From Chondrosia reniformis (taxonomy: Eukaryota > Porifera > Demospongiae > Chondrillida > Chondrillidae): a stretch of 64,000 nucleotides of DNA. Positions 12,401 to 24,200 of this stretch are shown here, piece by piece. The notes beneath the pieces were generated by a model that saw nothing but the letters and a program-made list of their open reading frames with translations, ran no database searches and was not told the DNA's origin. The stretch is taken from the NCBI GenBank assembly GCA_947172415.1, contig OX359193.1, forward strand, positions 6,628,501 through 6,692,500, read 5' to 3'. The stretch's first letter is position 1, and each line of letters opens with the position of its first letter. The translations under genes were made by a program, and so were the position numbers.

Positions 12401-15400
12401 TAGATAGATTTCAAATCCTAATTTTGAATTAGATCCTTCAATCTCTACTTCATGAGAATTGTATGGAGGAGCTATAAAAGAGGGAAATAGATCTAGAGGC
12501 AGATCCAGAAAATTTTAAAGGGGGGGATGCTAAGTTATCTAGGAGTGTATAACAGAAAGAATGGAATTAGGAATACGTATATATGTACATTATACAGACG
12601 TATTGCAGTGTGTGATTTAATCAATTTGCACAAGGGGAAGCTATATACTATAAGCATATAAGCCATGCATGGGGGTGAATCTCATATATTCGTATGAGAC
12701 AATGAGAAAGGCCAATCTGTACTTTAATAATGAATTCAATATTTGGTAAGAGAGTTGAAGGAATATAAACTATATAACACTTATATACTGCATCTCTGCT
12801 ATATTTATGTATACACTAGCTATCCAACATAATACTGTATACAGTACTCACTTAAATAGAAATTGAAATATTTTGTAAACATTGCTTCCCAAGAGGTAGT
12901 TCCTTTAATTCTGAGTAGAATTCTCCCTACTGACGGGAACATGGGAACTGGACAGACAAATGATCCATCTTGAATAATTTTGACAGCTACAGAATCAGTG
13001 GAATCAAAAGTACAAACCAATGTATCGGTATTGTTCAAGCAGTATTGCTCTAATTCAACTGTAACTGGTGTTCCTCCAAACATGTGACCAAATACTGGGT
13101 TAATACTTTTGATACAACCCCCTATGATAAAGAAAAATTGTATTAAATTTGTTGCAAATAGTATATCGTGAAACCTCTAATTGATGTTACTGAAAATACA
13201 GATTTGCAATTGCTAACTTACGTATCATTATTGAGTTTTGGTAAGTGAAACCGCCATTTGATGCCGTTTGACCCTCAATTTGAAACACATGTTCACCAGT
13301 TTTCTCCAAAGATGGAACTTGACAGCTAAATCTTTTGTTATCTGAAGAGGTAGCCTCTATACTCTCTTCATTGATTGTACATGTTACATTATCTGAATCA
13401 GATATCTGGCAGAGATCTGACAGCTGAAAGTTTATGTCAAAACCTCCAATGATGTAAGCATATTCAACTTCATATGTCACCAAGGTTACTTCACATTTAA
13501 CTACATGTGTATACAATTCACCAGTATTTATATATATTATTATATTTACACTGTATTTATATTAGCTATATAAAATTGCATATAATTCCCTTCACCTTGT
13601 TCACAATAAGATCCGGTATATTGTTCAGTACATGTACAAATGATTTCCTTAGTTGTCAAAACCTGTCTGCAAGTTCCTCCATTATTGCACTGATTTACTA
13701 TACAATCTCCATATTCTATAATACAATTTCAATTCGTCTAAGTTGGAGTGACTGCTTTAACACAATGTGAAGATATATGATCACTAGCTGGAAGTATATA
13801 TATATAAATAGAATGGTCAATGAAGTTACTATAAATTACACAGGATCAAATTACAGGTTTTAGATGGAATGAAACCTATTTGAAACTTCTTGAACGGCCA
13901 GGTTTCAAAGGGTGGACAAGTATGCACTAGGAGATTAATTTCACAAGTTTCAAGTTTTTCCCAGATCCTTTTCCAAGTTTATCATGCTTTCATGTCTTTT
14001 GAAACCTGACAGTTCCCAAGAGTTTCAAATAGGTTTCATTCCATATGAAACCTGTAATTTGATCCTGTGTTACCTATATGTCTTATACATTGCTTGTGTG
14101 GTCAAAGAAGAAGAAGGCCTATAGGTCCTATATAAGGACTTCAGTCTCCCAAGAAATTAAGAGAAATCTGGTGTCGTTGGTTATTTGGTCTGGTATGTTT
14201 TTGCCAGTACTATATCTTTAAAATGCTATAGTACCTACCTTGTGTTTCACATGCTTGACCAGTATATCCAAAATGGCACATACAAACATTATGATTGGTA
14301 CACAAGCCATTAACACAGGAAGGCAAGCAGACCACTAGAGATAAAAGAAAGTATGTATATACATACGTGTATGTACGTACGTATATATGAAATCACTTGA
14401 AGTACACACATATATACGTAACTACCACACAGATACTGATATGTAATTAAAATCTCCTTTTATAATTGCCACAATACTAGAAGCCCAGCCCCAATATCTA
14501 CATATATATACATTGGCAGGGTTGTATACATTTTACAATTTAGTGCCTAGTATATTGATCCATTGAATGCTAAGGACTACAAAGGGTCATTGTTGAAGGG
14601 TGGGGAACCACCCCACTAGAGAAGGAGAAGGAAAATTAAAGAGAAGAATTTGAAGACTGTACATATGTATATACATATATCCTTATCTTAGCTGGTGTGT
14701 ATAGTTATATATATATGCAGGTAGTCATAGGAAAATGGGATAATGTATGTAATATGTGAAAACCTTCTTCAGAGCAATCTGAGCCAACAAAACCAGTTGG
14801 GCATATACAAGTGTTCCCTTCATCACAAGTGCCACCATTTTGACAGGATGGAGTACAACTCACTAGGGGGGTGCACCAGATATGATACATGTAAGATATG
14901 CAGTCTCAGTCTATACACACACCTGGCATGGGTCCTGGAGGGTATGTACTTCTCAGGGCTATTATCAGTGGCTTGTTGTCGCTATCAAAACCATAGAACA
15001 CCAGTCTGTACTCAACTGTTGGTAACAAGTATTTCCCTTGAAGATACCCATTACATAAGGAAAGTTCAACTTCCATGACTACAATGCCATCTCCATTAAT
15101 TAACTGCAGAGTCTGATTCATTGAACTAGAGAGATCGTTAATCCTTGAAGAAAATAGCAAGACAGTCACTTCTTCTCTGGTGTGGGGAGGCTGAGCAGCG
15201 GTGTAGTATACCTCACTTAATTCATCAAATTCTAGAAATTCTACAGCCAAATCAAATCTGATATTTTGAGTTTGCCTAATTTCAGCTTCTCCACTCAATA
15301 TGCACACCATCCAAGAGCCACTCTTAAAAGACGATTCTGGAATATTCAAAATTTCCAGACTAGTGATTGTCTCATTGAATGTGAGGTTCCTGTCTGGATC

Positions 15401-16799
15401 ACTTAGAGTAATAGCTGCTGATTCTGATAGTGGATTGAAGGAGAAAGATAAAGACTCACTCAAGGAAGATACTTCTATTACTTTGCAACGTTTAATTGTC
15501 CCATCAGGATTAACAGTTTCATTAAAAGTTGATTCACCAGTATCTTCTACACACAGTCGAAGACCTGTTTTCTGGGTCTGGTTTGCTAACGTATTAAAAC
15601 TTATGAGATCGTTAAAATTACTTCCTTTTGTTGCCTGAGATACTCTTCTGTAGTTGGAGAAACCAGTTCCACAGCCTTCTCTGCTAAAAATAAAGTTCAC
15701 ACAAGCACCCAGCTCAAATGCAGCTTGAATAACTTCATCAGTGCGGCTAGCATCTTTAGCAGAAGCATCTGTGAGAACAATAACACTGCCTCCCTGTGAT
15801 GATAGGCTGAGTCCATTCAGAATACCAACCATACCTAGCTCGGGACAGTCTCCTCCTCCATTAGCTGTTATAACATTAACAGCTGTACCGAGCTGCGCTA
15901 ATTCAGTTGCAGAAGTTGCAGAATACTTTGCTGGAGTACCAACTCCTTTATAACACATAATTAAAGAATAAATTTTGCAGGACTCATTCATTCTATACAT
16001 GTATATAGATTATACATATGTATACGTACATGTATGTAGCCATATATATAATGATTTATTTTAATTACATATATATATGTATTACGTATAATGCTACACT
16101 GTATAATATACATATATAAATGAGTATATATATATTACCTGGATCATTGAAGGTTGTTAAAATGTAATCAGTAACTGCTGAGCTATTAGATGAAATAAAA
16201 CTGTTAATAATGGCTCTGACAGCGGCAATTTCTTCAGACATGCTTCCTGTATCATCCACCACAAAGGCCAAGGTCAACGGCTGTTGCTGCAAACCAAAAA
16301 TCTTAGCTTGGTCTTCTATTGAGAGGCTACTCAAAAACAGAGTTATTTCACTGTTGTTAAACTTACTGCTTATGCATAGCACCTGGCCATACAGTTCCCT
16401 AATGCCTTCTGATTCAGCGTCAAGACCTTGTTGGAGTTGGTTCAGTAACTGACTTACATTAACAGCTGAGAGGAAACTATTTGAATTTCTAGTACAAAAC
16501 GAAGTAGATGCCTGTATAATTTCAGAGAAAGCCTGATTGAACGAATCCTGTCTCTCAGATGTATCGGCTAACTGCAAAAGTTCTAGCAACCTCTTGTATG
16601 TACTCTGGGAACCATTTTCCGTGGAGTTAGATGTACCAGGAAGTGCAGAAAGGATTACTTTAGTTCCTTGAGAAAATATCTGCTCTCTCGTATTAACATA
16701 GTAATTGCTAATTGATGTGGCACATTCATCACTACTTTGTCCGCGAATATTGAGTAGACAGAGCGCTATGACCAGCACTAGAATGCACAGCGCTTGCAT
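9475..16799 (-). CDS. Gene B: vWA-EGF-E-set/IPT-AMOP-VWD-EGF-TM cell-surface protein (14 exons)
   Basis: Model (high to low): 16139-16799, 14923-15945, 14764-14862, 14239-14334, 13596-13715, 13222-13500, 12852-13121, 11850-12471, 11408-11649, 10712-11263, 10380-10637, 10217-10312, 9881-9994, 9475-9650. The total is 4,608 nt, 1,535 residues, all GT-AG. Order: signal peptide (1-20); helical region; vWA from ~176 with MIDAS-like DDTGSM at 182-187; three EGF modules (~562-667); an Ig/E-set-like exon; an IPT-like segment (INPVFGHMFGGTPVTV); an AMOP region (CPLYERQALL, VQQCCYGLDG, LLYCCKVG); VWD (YGDPHIVTLDG); two more EGF modules; one TM helix (IIGGAIGGVLGGIIVILIITLAVAVAI); and a short basic tail ending LVPFCM. 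AMOP followed directly by VWD is the order known from Mesh, SUSD2 and MUC4. Nearly all introns are phase 1, typical of shuffled extracellular modules. A cell-adhesion or epithelial-junction role is inferred. It is a tandem paralogue of gene A. Confidence 0.85.
13839..14069. mobile_element. Foldback MITE, copy 3 (best preserved), intronic in gene B
   Basis: Begins cacaggatcaaattacaggt and ends acctgtaatttgatcctgtg, a perfect terminal inverted repeat that extends imperfectly inward for ~80 bp (aatgaaacctatttgaaact on the left, agtttcaaataggtttcatt on the right). It is flanked by tta on both sides (13836-13838 and 14070-14072). It has no coding capacity. A 3-bp target duplication would fit a PIF/Harbinger-type source, but the termini are not diagnostic. 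Confidence 0.85.
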
Positions 16800-17337
16800 C
16801 TTAATATCTAGAGCCTTGCTATAGACACTGCAGTTACGAAGGTTACCTCAAATATAAGTATCGAGAAATGTAGAAAACGGAAGATTAAGGTATACTTCCG
16901 GGAGTTTTATAAGTATATAACGACTCTTACATTACTTATATGATTCGTGTTTTCAATCCTGTTACGTATAGAGTTATATTATTAATAGTACGACGCTCGT
17001 AACTCCAAATGAGCGCTTATTGTGGATTCGCGACCTCGAGCGTCGTGCTGTGTACTGCGTCATATACATTACTTTCAGAAACATATATTCTGCCTGGGCG
17101 CATTAAGCCATCGCCACTTAAGGCTACCAGGCCGCACTTCCCAGACAGCCACATACAAGCACCGAGTTCGGAGGTGGTGCATCATATAAGTGATAATGAA
17201 TGTTTGGTGTGGTGTATGTGGGTGTGGTTGTATACACAAATAAGGTGAGTGAATATACATGTGAATAATAATAATTTAAACGTATACATATGTATAAAAA
17301 CAAGGGTGATATGCAGGTGAGGGAGCCATGGGGGTTA
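16800..17337. promoter_or_regulatory. Upstream region of gene B
   Basis: The 5' flank of gene B is less AT-rich than its surroundings near 17000-17160, with several CG dinucleotides (gagcgtcgtg, ctgcctgggcg). It probably contains the promoter. No specific element can be named and no coding exon is supported. Confidence 0.35.
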
Positions 17338-17601
17338 ATTGCCAGGGTAGGTACGTTTTTTCCACATTGTCAACAGTAACGAACCAATTCTTTTACTTTT
17401 ACAGGCCTCTCTTAATACTACTAATAATTTCTCTTCATGCATTTTACTGTCAAAGCTATTATCTATTTCTTTTAACTCTTCAAGCAGACTAGCTCTTACA
17501 TTTCTGAGACTAGGTTTTCCACACCTAAAGATAAAATGGGCACAGTCTTCCACTTCTATTAAGTTACAATTTTGGCATATTCTATCTTCCCTTTCTATCT
17601 G
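17338..17601 (-). mobile_element. 3' relic of a non-LTR (LINE-type) retrotransposon
   Basis: The minus-strand frame reads ...ERED-RICQNCNLIEVEDCAHFIFRCGKPSLRNVR..., matching the C-terminal Cys/His motif downstream of many LINE reverse transcriptases (IC-x2-C ... VED-x-x-HF-x-F-x-C). Only this tail survives; no reverse-transcriptase palm motifs are seen upstream. The frame ends at a stop about 17335. It is a dead fragment. Confidence 0.6.
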
Positions 17602-17754
17602 TTATATATTATATATAATTTCATAAATATAGGGTAATCCAGTATATTATTGTGAATATGTGTATACAAAATATCATATCACCTATAACCCTCAACTTAA
17701 TCAGAAAGTGTCATATATCAAAGGGAAAACATGCATATACACACAATCATGCAG

Positions 17755-18140
17755 AACTGAAATTCATTTCATGTAATTTATTCTCCATTCTTCTCATTCC
17801 TTTTCCTTTGAAGTTTACAAGAAAACATCTTTCCTCTTCGAATTCCCATTTGAACAATGCATGACCCTTTTGATAACCCTACATATATATGAGTTTGAAT
17901 AACTACAATGCCTTTCACTATAAGAGGCTTCCATGTTCCCAGAGAATTGAAACTGAAGAAACATACATTGGGCATTTCACTACCTCCAGTCCATCATGAG
18001 TAATTCATGAACTTGATCTAATATATACACCACTTTCTTATAATCTATTCTGTAATATTAAGTTATATAATAAAAAAGCCCATATGGAACTAAACCTGGT
18101 GAGAGCTTTGGATAAGGATACAGGAGTCTTCTGTGCACTA
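17755..18140 (-). pseudogene. Degenerate distal copy of the TTLL12 terminal exon and flank
   Basis: Reading minus, the segment retains GMRRM-x-x-KL-x-EMNFS but then hits an early stop, so the C-terminal -SPDC-x-RACKYHP- tail is lost. The expected acceptor has changed from ATAG to AAAG. Flanking non-coding sequence (cagtccatcatgagtaattc, ctaaacctggtgagagcttt) matches the other copies. This is the oldest-looking of four copies. Confidence 0.8.
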
Positions 18141-18580
18141 CTGAATCCAGACCACTGGATCATGAGAGGAGTTGCTCTGTTGTGTGATACTTAATGAACT
18201 GACACTTATATTAAGCAATAAAAACATATTGAAATGAGAGACTGTAATATATGTATTTTAGTGTACGTACGTATATGTATAAAGTTAATTTTCCTTTAGT
18301 TCATTAAGTATGAAAGAGGTATGATGTATATGATGAAATAATATATGTTTTCAGTAATTCCAAGTGTTCACAACATGCAAGAAGATTAGAGTATGAACAT
18401 TTCTTGCTTTAATGTAGATACGTACATATATAATAATAATACTTATGGACATTTATATAGAATTGGCCATGAAAGGCTGGGGCCTTTAATATAATATATG
18501 TCATGTACAATGTCCCTTGTGTGCAAGTTACCAAATGGTCTCTCACCCTGTTGTTTATGTGATTACATGCAACCAACCGT
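18141..18580. other. Non-coding AT-rich DNA
   Basis: TA/TACGTA-rich sequence with no supported gene, lying between the distal relic exon and the first unit of the 1.89-kb tandem duplication. Confidence 0.4.
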
Positions 18581-19384
18581 CAGTATTCCTAGCTCCCTCT
18601 CAAGGCTAATCAAATCTGTGACTATTGGCTGAGACCCCCTGAGACTGGAATTTTTGTTGACAATGGCATGCAGATGCATCGTCCTTAGTCTATACTAAGG
18701 TGTGAAAAGGTAATTGGAAGGCCATGTGTTTAACCTTGTATGATCTGTAGAAGCTACTCTGTATGCAGAAGTTGAGAATTTCGATCCTTTTTAAGCCTGC
18801 AGCAGTGTGGCTAAAGTTTTGTAGTGTTTAATATACCTGATTCACCTGCATCCGGTGTGTATTATATATAAATTTGTAACTTGCACTATATATACAGTAT
18901 ATATGTATATAGCTATCAACTGCACGTTGTTGTTTCTTAGATGCATTGCTTTGTACGTATATAGATAATATATAGGCGTGTACAGGTATATAAATGGTCA
19001 CATTAACAACTGTACATGTGAAAGCAAATACCTCGCAATTAAAGTTATACAGCACATATTTATCATAATCAATAATAACAATTAATAAACTATTCATTAG
19101 TAGCTGAGTCTAAATTAGGTAAGTTTGTAGTTAATGTTTATCTTGACCAATAATATGGTTGCATGATTTCAATTTTCAGGACATTCTTTAGAGGAACACA
19201 CTTTCCTGCATCAGTGTCTATCACTTGACAATCAGAGCAGGTTTCACACCATGCATCTAAGACAACCTAGCTTCTCATAAATATATACACTATAATGTAT
19301 ACATACATACGTACGCACGTATATAGAAAATTGATAATGTCATACATTTAGGTTCAAATCATTATCTAATTAATGTATATCATT

Positions 19385-19542
19385 TTATATCAGTTTTATC
19401 ACAGAGTTATCTTCAATATCTCCAAGAAAAAGAGTGGCAAACATGTGGTTGTAGAACTGTGGATGATATTTACATGCCCGCACACAATCAGGACTGAAAT
19501 TCATTTCAAGTAATTTAGGTCCCATTCTTCTCATTCCTTTTC
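19385..19542 (-). pseudogene. Second intact copy of the TTLL12 terminal exon
   Basis: Encodes the same 51 residues as the proximal exon at 21275-21432 ([34 protein letters not shown]... to stop), with the same TAG acceptor. It could serve as an alternative last exon by skipping the proximal copy, or simply be unused. I label it a pseudogene only because no transcript evidence is available; the sequence itself is undamaged. Confidence 0.7.
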
Positions 19543-20245
19543 CTATGAAGTTTACAAGAAAACATCTCTCCTCTTTCTTGTTTGATAATCCTAAATTTGA
19601 GCTTGAATAACTACAAATGCCTTTCACTAAGAGGCTTCCATGTTTCCAGAGAATTGAAATATGCATTGGGCATTTCACTCCCTGCAGTCCATCATGAGTA
19701 ATTCATGAACTTGATATACACCACTTTCTTACAATCTATTCTGTAATTATATTAAGTTATAATAAAAAAGCCCATATATGGAACTAAACCTGGTGAGAGC
19801 TTTGGATAAGGATACAGGAGTCTTCTCTTTCTTCTTCTGGTCCACTGGGCCAGACAACTGTATAAAAAGTAGGAAAAACATGCCTGAAAGGAGCATTTAC
19901 TGGGAATTGAGCCCTGTATGTATATATATCACAAGGCAGTGTGATTTTGGAATTGATAATGTATATAATGCAAATATCAATATAAAAAGTAACAGGGATT
20001 TCCATGATAACAACTTTACAGTGACCCACACAAACAAAACATAATGACAAAATCAGACCTTTCATTGGACAATCATAGTTCATGTAGAAAGCTTGGAGAC
20101 CATGTACAGACCAATGTATATAGACCCGGTACTAGTTAATATAAATATATACACTAATGTATACATTTAATCTATAATGACATACATTTATTTTCCAATT
20201 CATTATCTAATTATATTATCAACTGTACTTTATGATTCAGTTTTA

Positions 20246-20367
20246 TTACGGAGTTATCTCCAAGAAAAAGAGTTTGTAGAACTGTGGATGATATTTACAT
20301 GCCCGCACACAATCAGGACTGAAATTCATTTCAAGTAATTTAGGTTCCATTCTTATCATTCCTTTTC
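20246..20367 (-). pseudogene. Damaged copy of the TTLL12 terminal exon
   Basis: Keeps the acceptor and [30 protein letters not shown], then a deletion relative to the intact copies shifts the frame to KLFFLEITP and stop. It also carries substitutions (RRMGP to IRMEP). It lies at the junction of the two 1.89-kb units. Confidence 0.85.
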
Positions 20368-21274
20368 CTATGAAGATTACAAGTAAACATCTCTCCTCTT
20401 CCTTGTTTGATAATCCTAATTTTGAGCTTGAATAACTACAAATGCCTTTCACTAAGAGGGTCAGAGTCAGTATTCCTAGCTCCCTCTCAAGGCTAATCAA
20501 ATCTGCAGTGATTATTGGCTGAGACCCCCTGAGACTGGAATTTTTGCTGATAATGGCATGCAGATGCATCGTCCTTAGTCTATACTAAGGTGTGAAAAGG
20601 TAATTGGAAGGCCATGTGTTTAACCTTGTATGATCTGTAGAAGCTACTCTGTATGCAGAAGTTGAGAATTTCGATCCTTTTTAAGCCTGCAGCAGTGTGG
20701 CTAAAGTTTTGTAGTGTTTAATATACCTGATTCACCTGCATCCGGTGTGTATTATATATAAATTTGTAACTTGCACTATATATACAGCATATATGTATAT
20801 AGCTATCAACTGCACGTTGTTGTTTCTTAGATGCATTGCTTTGTACGTATATAGATAATATATAGGCGTGTACAGGTATATAAATGGTCACATTAACAAC
20901 TGTACATGTGAAAGCAAATACCTCGCAATTAAAGTTATACAGCACATATTTATCATAATCAATAATAACAATTAATAAACTATTCATTAGTAGCTGAGTC
21001 TAAATTAGGTAAGTTTGTAGTTAATGTTTATCTTGACCAATAATATGGTTGCATGATTTCAATTTTCAGGACATTCTTTAGAGGAACACACTTTCCTGCA
21101 TCAGTGTCTATCACTTGACAATCAGAGCAGGTTTCACACCATGCATCTAAGACAACCTAGCTTCTCATAAATATATACACTATAATGTATACATACATAC
21201 GTACGCACGTATATAGAAAATTGATAATGTCATACATTTAGGTTCAAATCATTATCTAATTAATGTATATCATT

Positions 21275-24200
21275 TTATATCAGTTTTATCACAGAGTTAT
21301 CTTCAATATCTCCAAGAAAAAGAGTGGCAAACATGTGGTTGTAGAACTGTGGATGATATTTACATGCCCGCACACAATCAGGACTGAAATTCATTTCAAG
21401 TAATTTAGGTCCCATTCTTCTCATTCCTTTTCCTATGAAGTTTACAAGAAAACATCTCTCCTCTTCCTTGTTTGATAATCCTAAATTTGAGCTTGAATAA
21501 CTACAAATGCCTTTCACTAAGAGGCTTCCATGTTTCCAGAGAATTGAAATATGCATTGGGCATTTCACTACCTGCAGTCCATCATGAGTGATTCATGTCT
21601 AATACACCAGTTTCCTATGCCTATTCTGTAATAAGTTAAAAGCTCATATGGAACTAAACCTGGTGAGAGCTTTGGATGAGGATACAGGAGTCTTCCCTTT
21701 CTTCTTTTGCTCTACTGGGCCAGACAACTATTTCTGGGAATACCACCTTTCATCATGACCCTGAAATTGCTTCGTGCACACTTAAAATTTGTATGTACTT
21801 TGAATTTACTCTTAGAATTAAAGTGTGACATTTTAGTAATTGGTATAACAACATTCTGAAAGCTTATTGGAATGTTGGAATGCATTTCACTTGAAAATGG
21901 AAGTAATTTTAAAATAATAATAATATATGTACATATACACAGGATCACTGATGAAAGGTGAAAATCCCTGTCTGGCCTAGTGGAGAAGTGAAGAAAAGGA
22001 AGAAATTAAGTCTAACTGTATCCTTATCCAAAGCTCAACAGGCTCACCCTAATTCTCTTATTAGTCTATTACATATTCTTTGTTTCCTTGGTCCCTTAAT
22101 AGTGATTGATTGATGGACTAAAATACCCTATCCAAAAACTTATCAACTAACCAACAATAATAAACTGACTCACCTGGTCCAGAAGTTTTCCACTCCAGCA
22201 TCAGATCTGCAGCATAAATAGCACGGCTCTAAATAGGGAATACCGAGAAAGCATTTCAAGCCTGGTAAACTTCAAAGACAAGTCGAATGGCAAGGAATTA
22301 GAAGTACATATATGTTGCTACTGTCAACAGTACTCTTGTATCTTGAAAAGAAAAGTGTGTTGTCAAGTACAGTTGTAATCGACAGTGGTTTTGTTTGTAC
22401 ATATTTCACCATTCGAACCACAAGCTATGGGACTTGGTGCTGCATTTGTATATGTGCCCCATATTTTACCAAGCCTTTTAATATAAGAATACAAAGGGGA
22501 CTTCTGCACTAAATACTAGAGTGGGCGTGTCCATGAGCCACTTTAGTGTAGACTATACCTCCATGCAACTCTGCACAGGGAGGGGGCTCACCTGAGGACA
22601 GTGGGCTATTCCAGCAGGAGGAGGTAGACTAGTAGCAGCTCTGAAGAACTCCTTGAAGACTTCAAACACGGACTCCTACAATACTATCACTTGTTACTCA
22701 TGTTTAAGTACAGAGTACATATGCATATAAGCAATGCATACATGCTGATTTCTAGACAACACATACCAATATACCAATATACAGATGCAAGGTAGCCAAG
22801 GAGAATATCTTTGTGGTTCAAAAGAGTAACAGATAGCTCAGGTCTGCATGCAGCATGTATCTTCTCATTGTTCTACCAATACGTCAGACTTTGCATATGC
22901 ACTAGCTTGCACACAACACAGCATATGCAATTAAATCTTAGACCTCTACAGTCTGCCAAGATTGCTCCGGATACTGCCTGTTAAACATTGGTACAAAGTC
23001 ATGACAGTGAATCTGCTTGAGATCTGTCTCTTCTCTGTAGTTCATCACAGTAAAATGAGTCTCATAGTCATATAAGTCTTCCAAACTGTAGGGTCTGTAT
23101 GTATAGGATAGCCAGACTGTACAAATATAGGACTGTAACCACTAATATAGGTCTGTGCCCACTAATATAGGACTGTACCCACTAATATAGGACTGTAACC
23201 ACTAATATAGGTCCGTACCCACTAATATAGGTCCGTACCCACTAATATAGGTCTGTACCCACTAATATAGGTCTGTACCCACTAATATAGGTCTGTACCC
23301 ACTAATATAGGACTGTACCCACTAATATAGGACCGTACCCACTAATATAGGTCCGTACCCACTAATATAGGTCCGTACCCACTAATATAGGTCCGTACCT
23401 ACTAATATAGGACTGTACCCACTAATATAGGTCCGTACCCACTAATATAGGACTGTACCCACTAATATAGGTCCGTACCTACTAATATAGGACTGTACCC
23501 ACTAATATAGGTCCATACCCACTAATATAGGTCCGTACCCACTAATATAGGTCTCTACCCACTAATATAGGTCTCTACCCACTAATATAGGTCTGTACCC
23601 ACTAATATAGGACTGTACCCACTAATATAGGACTGTACCCACTAATATAGGTCTCTACCCACTAATATAGGTCCGTACCCACTAATATAGGTCTCTACCC
23701 ACTAATATACGTACGTAGGTCTGTTGTGCTTACTTGTTAGCAAATCTAAGCCAAAAGACTTTGTAGGCATAGAGCTCCAGGGGTTGTACAGATTTCAGAA
23801 GGAGCATGTATCGAAAGTCAAACTTAACTAAACCACCCAAGTCATCCCTTTTAAAGAGAACAGGAGATGCAAGGTATCGACAGGCTACCTATGTGACAGA
23901 AAAAGTGAAGATAATGCTACAGAAATAAAGAAAAAAGAATACAAGAGAGATTTTACACCGACTACAAATGCATACCTTAGGCGAGGGAAGACTCATTCGA
24001 ATAATCACATTAATATCATCAGTGACACAAGTATCCAAGCTTCTTCCAAGATTCCATGGCTTGATGATCCAGTAATTTGGCTGGTTACTGAAAAAAGACA
24101 AAGCTATCAAGAACTAATAAACATAACCATCATTAAATAAGCAGTAAATGGATATCATTAAATATTTTTTAATAAAAATTTTAATTGTGTTACAAGACAA

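Larger units (their letters stand above)
18581..21600. repeat. 1.89-kb tandem duplication carrying the TTLL12 terminal exon
   Basis: Unit 1 starts at 18581 and unit 2 at 20468, both with cagtattcctagctccctct; the offset is 1,887-1,890 bp. Near-identity continues through the terminal exon copies (19385-19542 and 21275-21432) and weakens after ~21590. Short open frames such as those at 18828-19097 and 20718-20987 are simply repeated non-coding sequence. The high identity implies a recent duplication or ongoing conversion. Confidence 0.9.

Noticed and set aside
12482-12560. G-run sequence (attttaaagggggggatg) in a gene B intron as a transposon end
   Set aside because: Resembles ends of some animal elements, but no partner end, target duplication or second copy was found in the window.
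19345-19365. tRNA B-box-like ggttcaaatc
   Set aside because: No A-box, no cloverleaf arms, and the site is simply duplicated at 21241 with the surrounding unit.
18828-20987. Duplicated 89-codon frame (18828-19097 and 20718-20987) as a conserved small gene
   Set aside because: Identity is explained by the recent 1.89-kb duplication; the non-coding flanks are equally conserved and the composition is intron-like.
22312-22512. 66-codon plus-strand frame in a TTLL12 intron
   Set aside because: No family resemblance; lies antisense in an intron of a well-supported gene.
23121-23710. CRISPR-like appearance of short regular repeats
   Set aside because: Units are contiguous 20-bp copies with no unique spacers, inside an animal intron.
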